Shown: positions 5,606-6,493 of the stretch, piece by piece | How positions within the stretch are numbered: position 1 is the first letter of the stretch | Layout of the letters: the number at the start of each line of letters is the position of its first letter | Origin: Gammaproteobacteria bacterium | GTDB lineage: Bacteria > Pseudomonadota > Gammaproteobacteria > Comchoanobacterales > Comchoanobacteraceae | DNA length: 6,493 nucleotides | NCBI GenBank assembly: GCA_029243665.1 | Contig: JAQWRO010000083.1 | Location: 1-6,493, forward strand | Reading direction: 5' to 3' | The notes under the pieces: generated by a model | The model's input: the letters and a program-made list of their open reading frames with translations, nothing else | Databases searched by the model: none | What the model was told of the DNA's origin: nothing | Program-made: the position numbers and the translations under genes

Positions 5606-6493
5606 GAGAGGCTTTGCGTTATGACATGCTGGGCAAGCATACCAATAAAGCCGATGTAAATTAAAAGAAAAATGATGCCTTCGACACGTGTGAATGTTTT
5701 TGGTGTTTGTATGTAGCTTCTAAACCAAAGATACAGTGTTGCACCAAGCATCAAAGCAAAGTCACGATAAACAATACTTATATTGACTTCGATAGGGTGA
5801 ATGCATGCGGCAATCCCAATCACAACCAGGGTGTTGAGCAAGTTAGATCCTATCACATTGCCAAGGATAAGATCAGTTTTCTTCTGCTTACAAGCAGCGA
5901 TACTTGTCGCTAATTCCGGGAGTGATGTGCCAATGGCAACTACAGTTAACCCGATGATTTCATCCCCGATGCTAAGTTGATGGGCGATGAATGTGGCAGA
6001 CCATACGAGCATTTGTGCACTACCCATCAAAACGACAAAATTAAATACGACCGAAGCCCAGGCAGCTTTGTAAGACGTCGCTTGTTTCGTAGGTGATTGG
6101 GTTGCATCAGCTGTTTGCGTCTGTATGGATCTTAAAATGATCAAGGCGTATATGCCTAAAGAAAGACAGCCATAAAGCCTCCCTAAGGTGCCAGTCAATA
6201 ATACGAACAGTGTGATCACGGTTGCAATGCTTAGATAGTTGAGTTCTTCTTGCCATAGCTTTTTAGGTATCTTGATTGGGCAAATAAGCAAGCTTGCCCC
6301 AAGAATGAGTAAAATATTTGCGATGTTGGAACCATAGCCATTACCCAGTGCAAGTTCCGATGAGCCTTTCATGGCGGATAGAATAGAGACCATGATTTCA
6401 GGCAATGATGTCCCAATCCCAATAATGGTGATGCCGATCATGAGTTCTGATAGGTGGTGGTATTGTCCTAAAATAGTTGCATTATTGACAAGT
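5602..6493 (-). CDS. CaCA-family Na+/Ca2+ exchanger-like membrane protein (YrbG-like), 5' end outside window
   Basis: This is an inner-membrane cation/Ca2+ antiporter with the two inverted alpha repeats of the family. Counting from the internal ATG at 6441, repeat 1 is GTSLPE (10-15) with GSN (37-39), and repeat 2 is GTSLPE (171-176) with GNVIGSN (194-200). Glu15 and Glu176 are the expected ion-binding acids. Hydrophobic segments fill the rest, broken by a polar cytoplasmic-type loop at about 107-128. ATG 6441 is probably not the start: the frame stays open to the window edge, and the upstream 17 codons include VNNATILGQYHHLSEL, which fits the conserved stretch just before alpha repeat 1 in YrbG-type proteins. 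At least 296 residues are therefore present, and the first membrane helix, roughly 30 residues, lies beyond 6493. The stop overlaps the methyltransferase ATG by 4 nt, so the two are likely one operon. The transported ion pair is inferred from the family. Confidence 0.88.
   Translation of the reverse strand, partial: LVNNATILGQYHHLSELMIGITIIGIGTSLPEIMVSILSAMKGSSELALGNGYGSNIANILLILGASLLICPIKIPKKLWQEELNYLSIATVITLFVLLTGTLGRLYGCLSLGIYALIILRSIQTQTADATQSPTKQATSYKAAWASVVFNFVVLMGSAQMLVWSATFIAHQLSIGDEIIGLTVVAIGTSLPELATSIAACKQKKTDLILGNVIGSNLLNTLVVIGIAACIHPIEVNISIVYRDFALMLGATLYLWFRSYIQTPKTFTRVEGIIFLLIYIGFIGMLAQHVITQSLS

Noticed and set aside
5707..5913. 68-codon plus-strand open frame
   Set aside because: Antisense to alpha repeat 2 of the transporter, with no independent support.

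Overview
The window looks like part of an AT-rich gammaproteobacterial chromosome, possibly a host-associated lineage of the Legionella/Coxiella/Berkiella type. That assignment is an inference from low GC, two large metallophosphoesterase-like proteins without signal peptides and with basic tails, and ordinary bacterial housekeeping genes beside them. No sequence in the window identifies the organism directly.

The left two thirds (1-4643) hold two large plus-strand genes that appear to be divergent tandem paralogs. The first (850 aa) and second (599 aa) share a split PPP/calcineurin-type metallophosphoesterase core: D-x-H/N-G, GDLLxDR, SNHD, TH and GHxG followed by a late Asp. The spacing between the first four motifs is nearly identical, and the two differ by about 300 residues between TH and GHxG. 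The first keeps every expected metal ligand. The second has Asn where the first-motif His should be. Each gene has its own purine-rich ribosome binding site 8 nt before ATG. About 50 nt before each ATG lies an 18-bp AT-rich element that differs at only two positions between the genes, in a tandem TTAA arrangement with 11-bp period. I read this as a possible common regulator site. It recalls the published PmrA box of Legionella and Coxiella effector genes but is far from proven.

The right third (4640-6493) is a minus-strand pair: a Na+/Ca2+-exchanger-type membrane transporter, cut by the window edge, followed with a 4-nt ATGA overlap by an RsmB/RsmF/NSUN-class RNA cytosine-5 methyltransferase. 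Their base composition is visibly less AT-rich than that of the left genes.

The two halves meet tail to tail with stop codons overlapping on a CTAG at 4640-4643, so there is no intergenic space for a terminator. A strong plus-strand hairpin with T-tract instead sits at 4710-4749, inside the 3' end of the methyltransferase coding sequence. The most interesting content is the phosphatase-like pair: an intact-looking enzyme and a motif-altered paralog with very large unexplained helical insertions and a shared upstream element.
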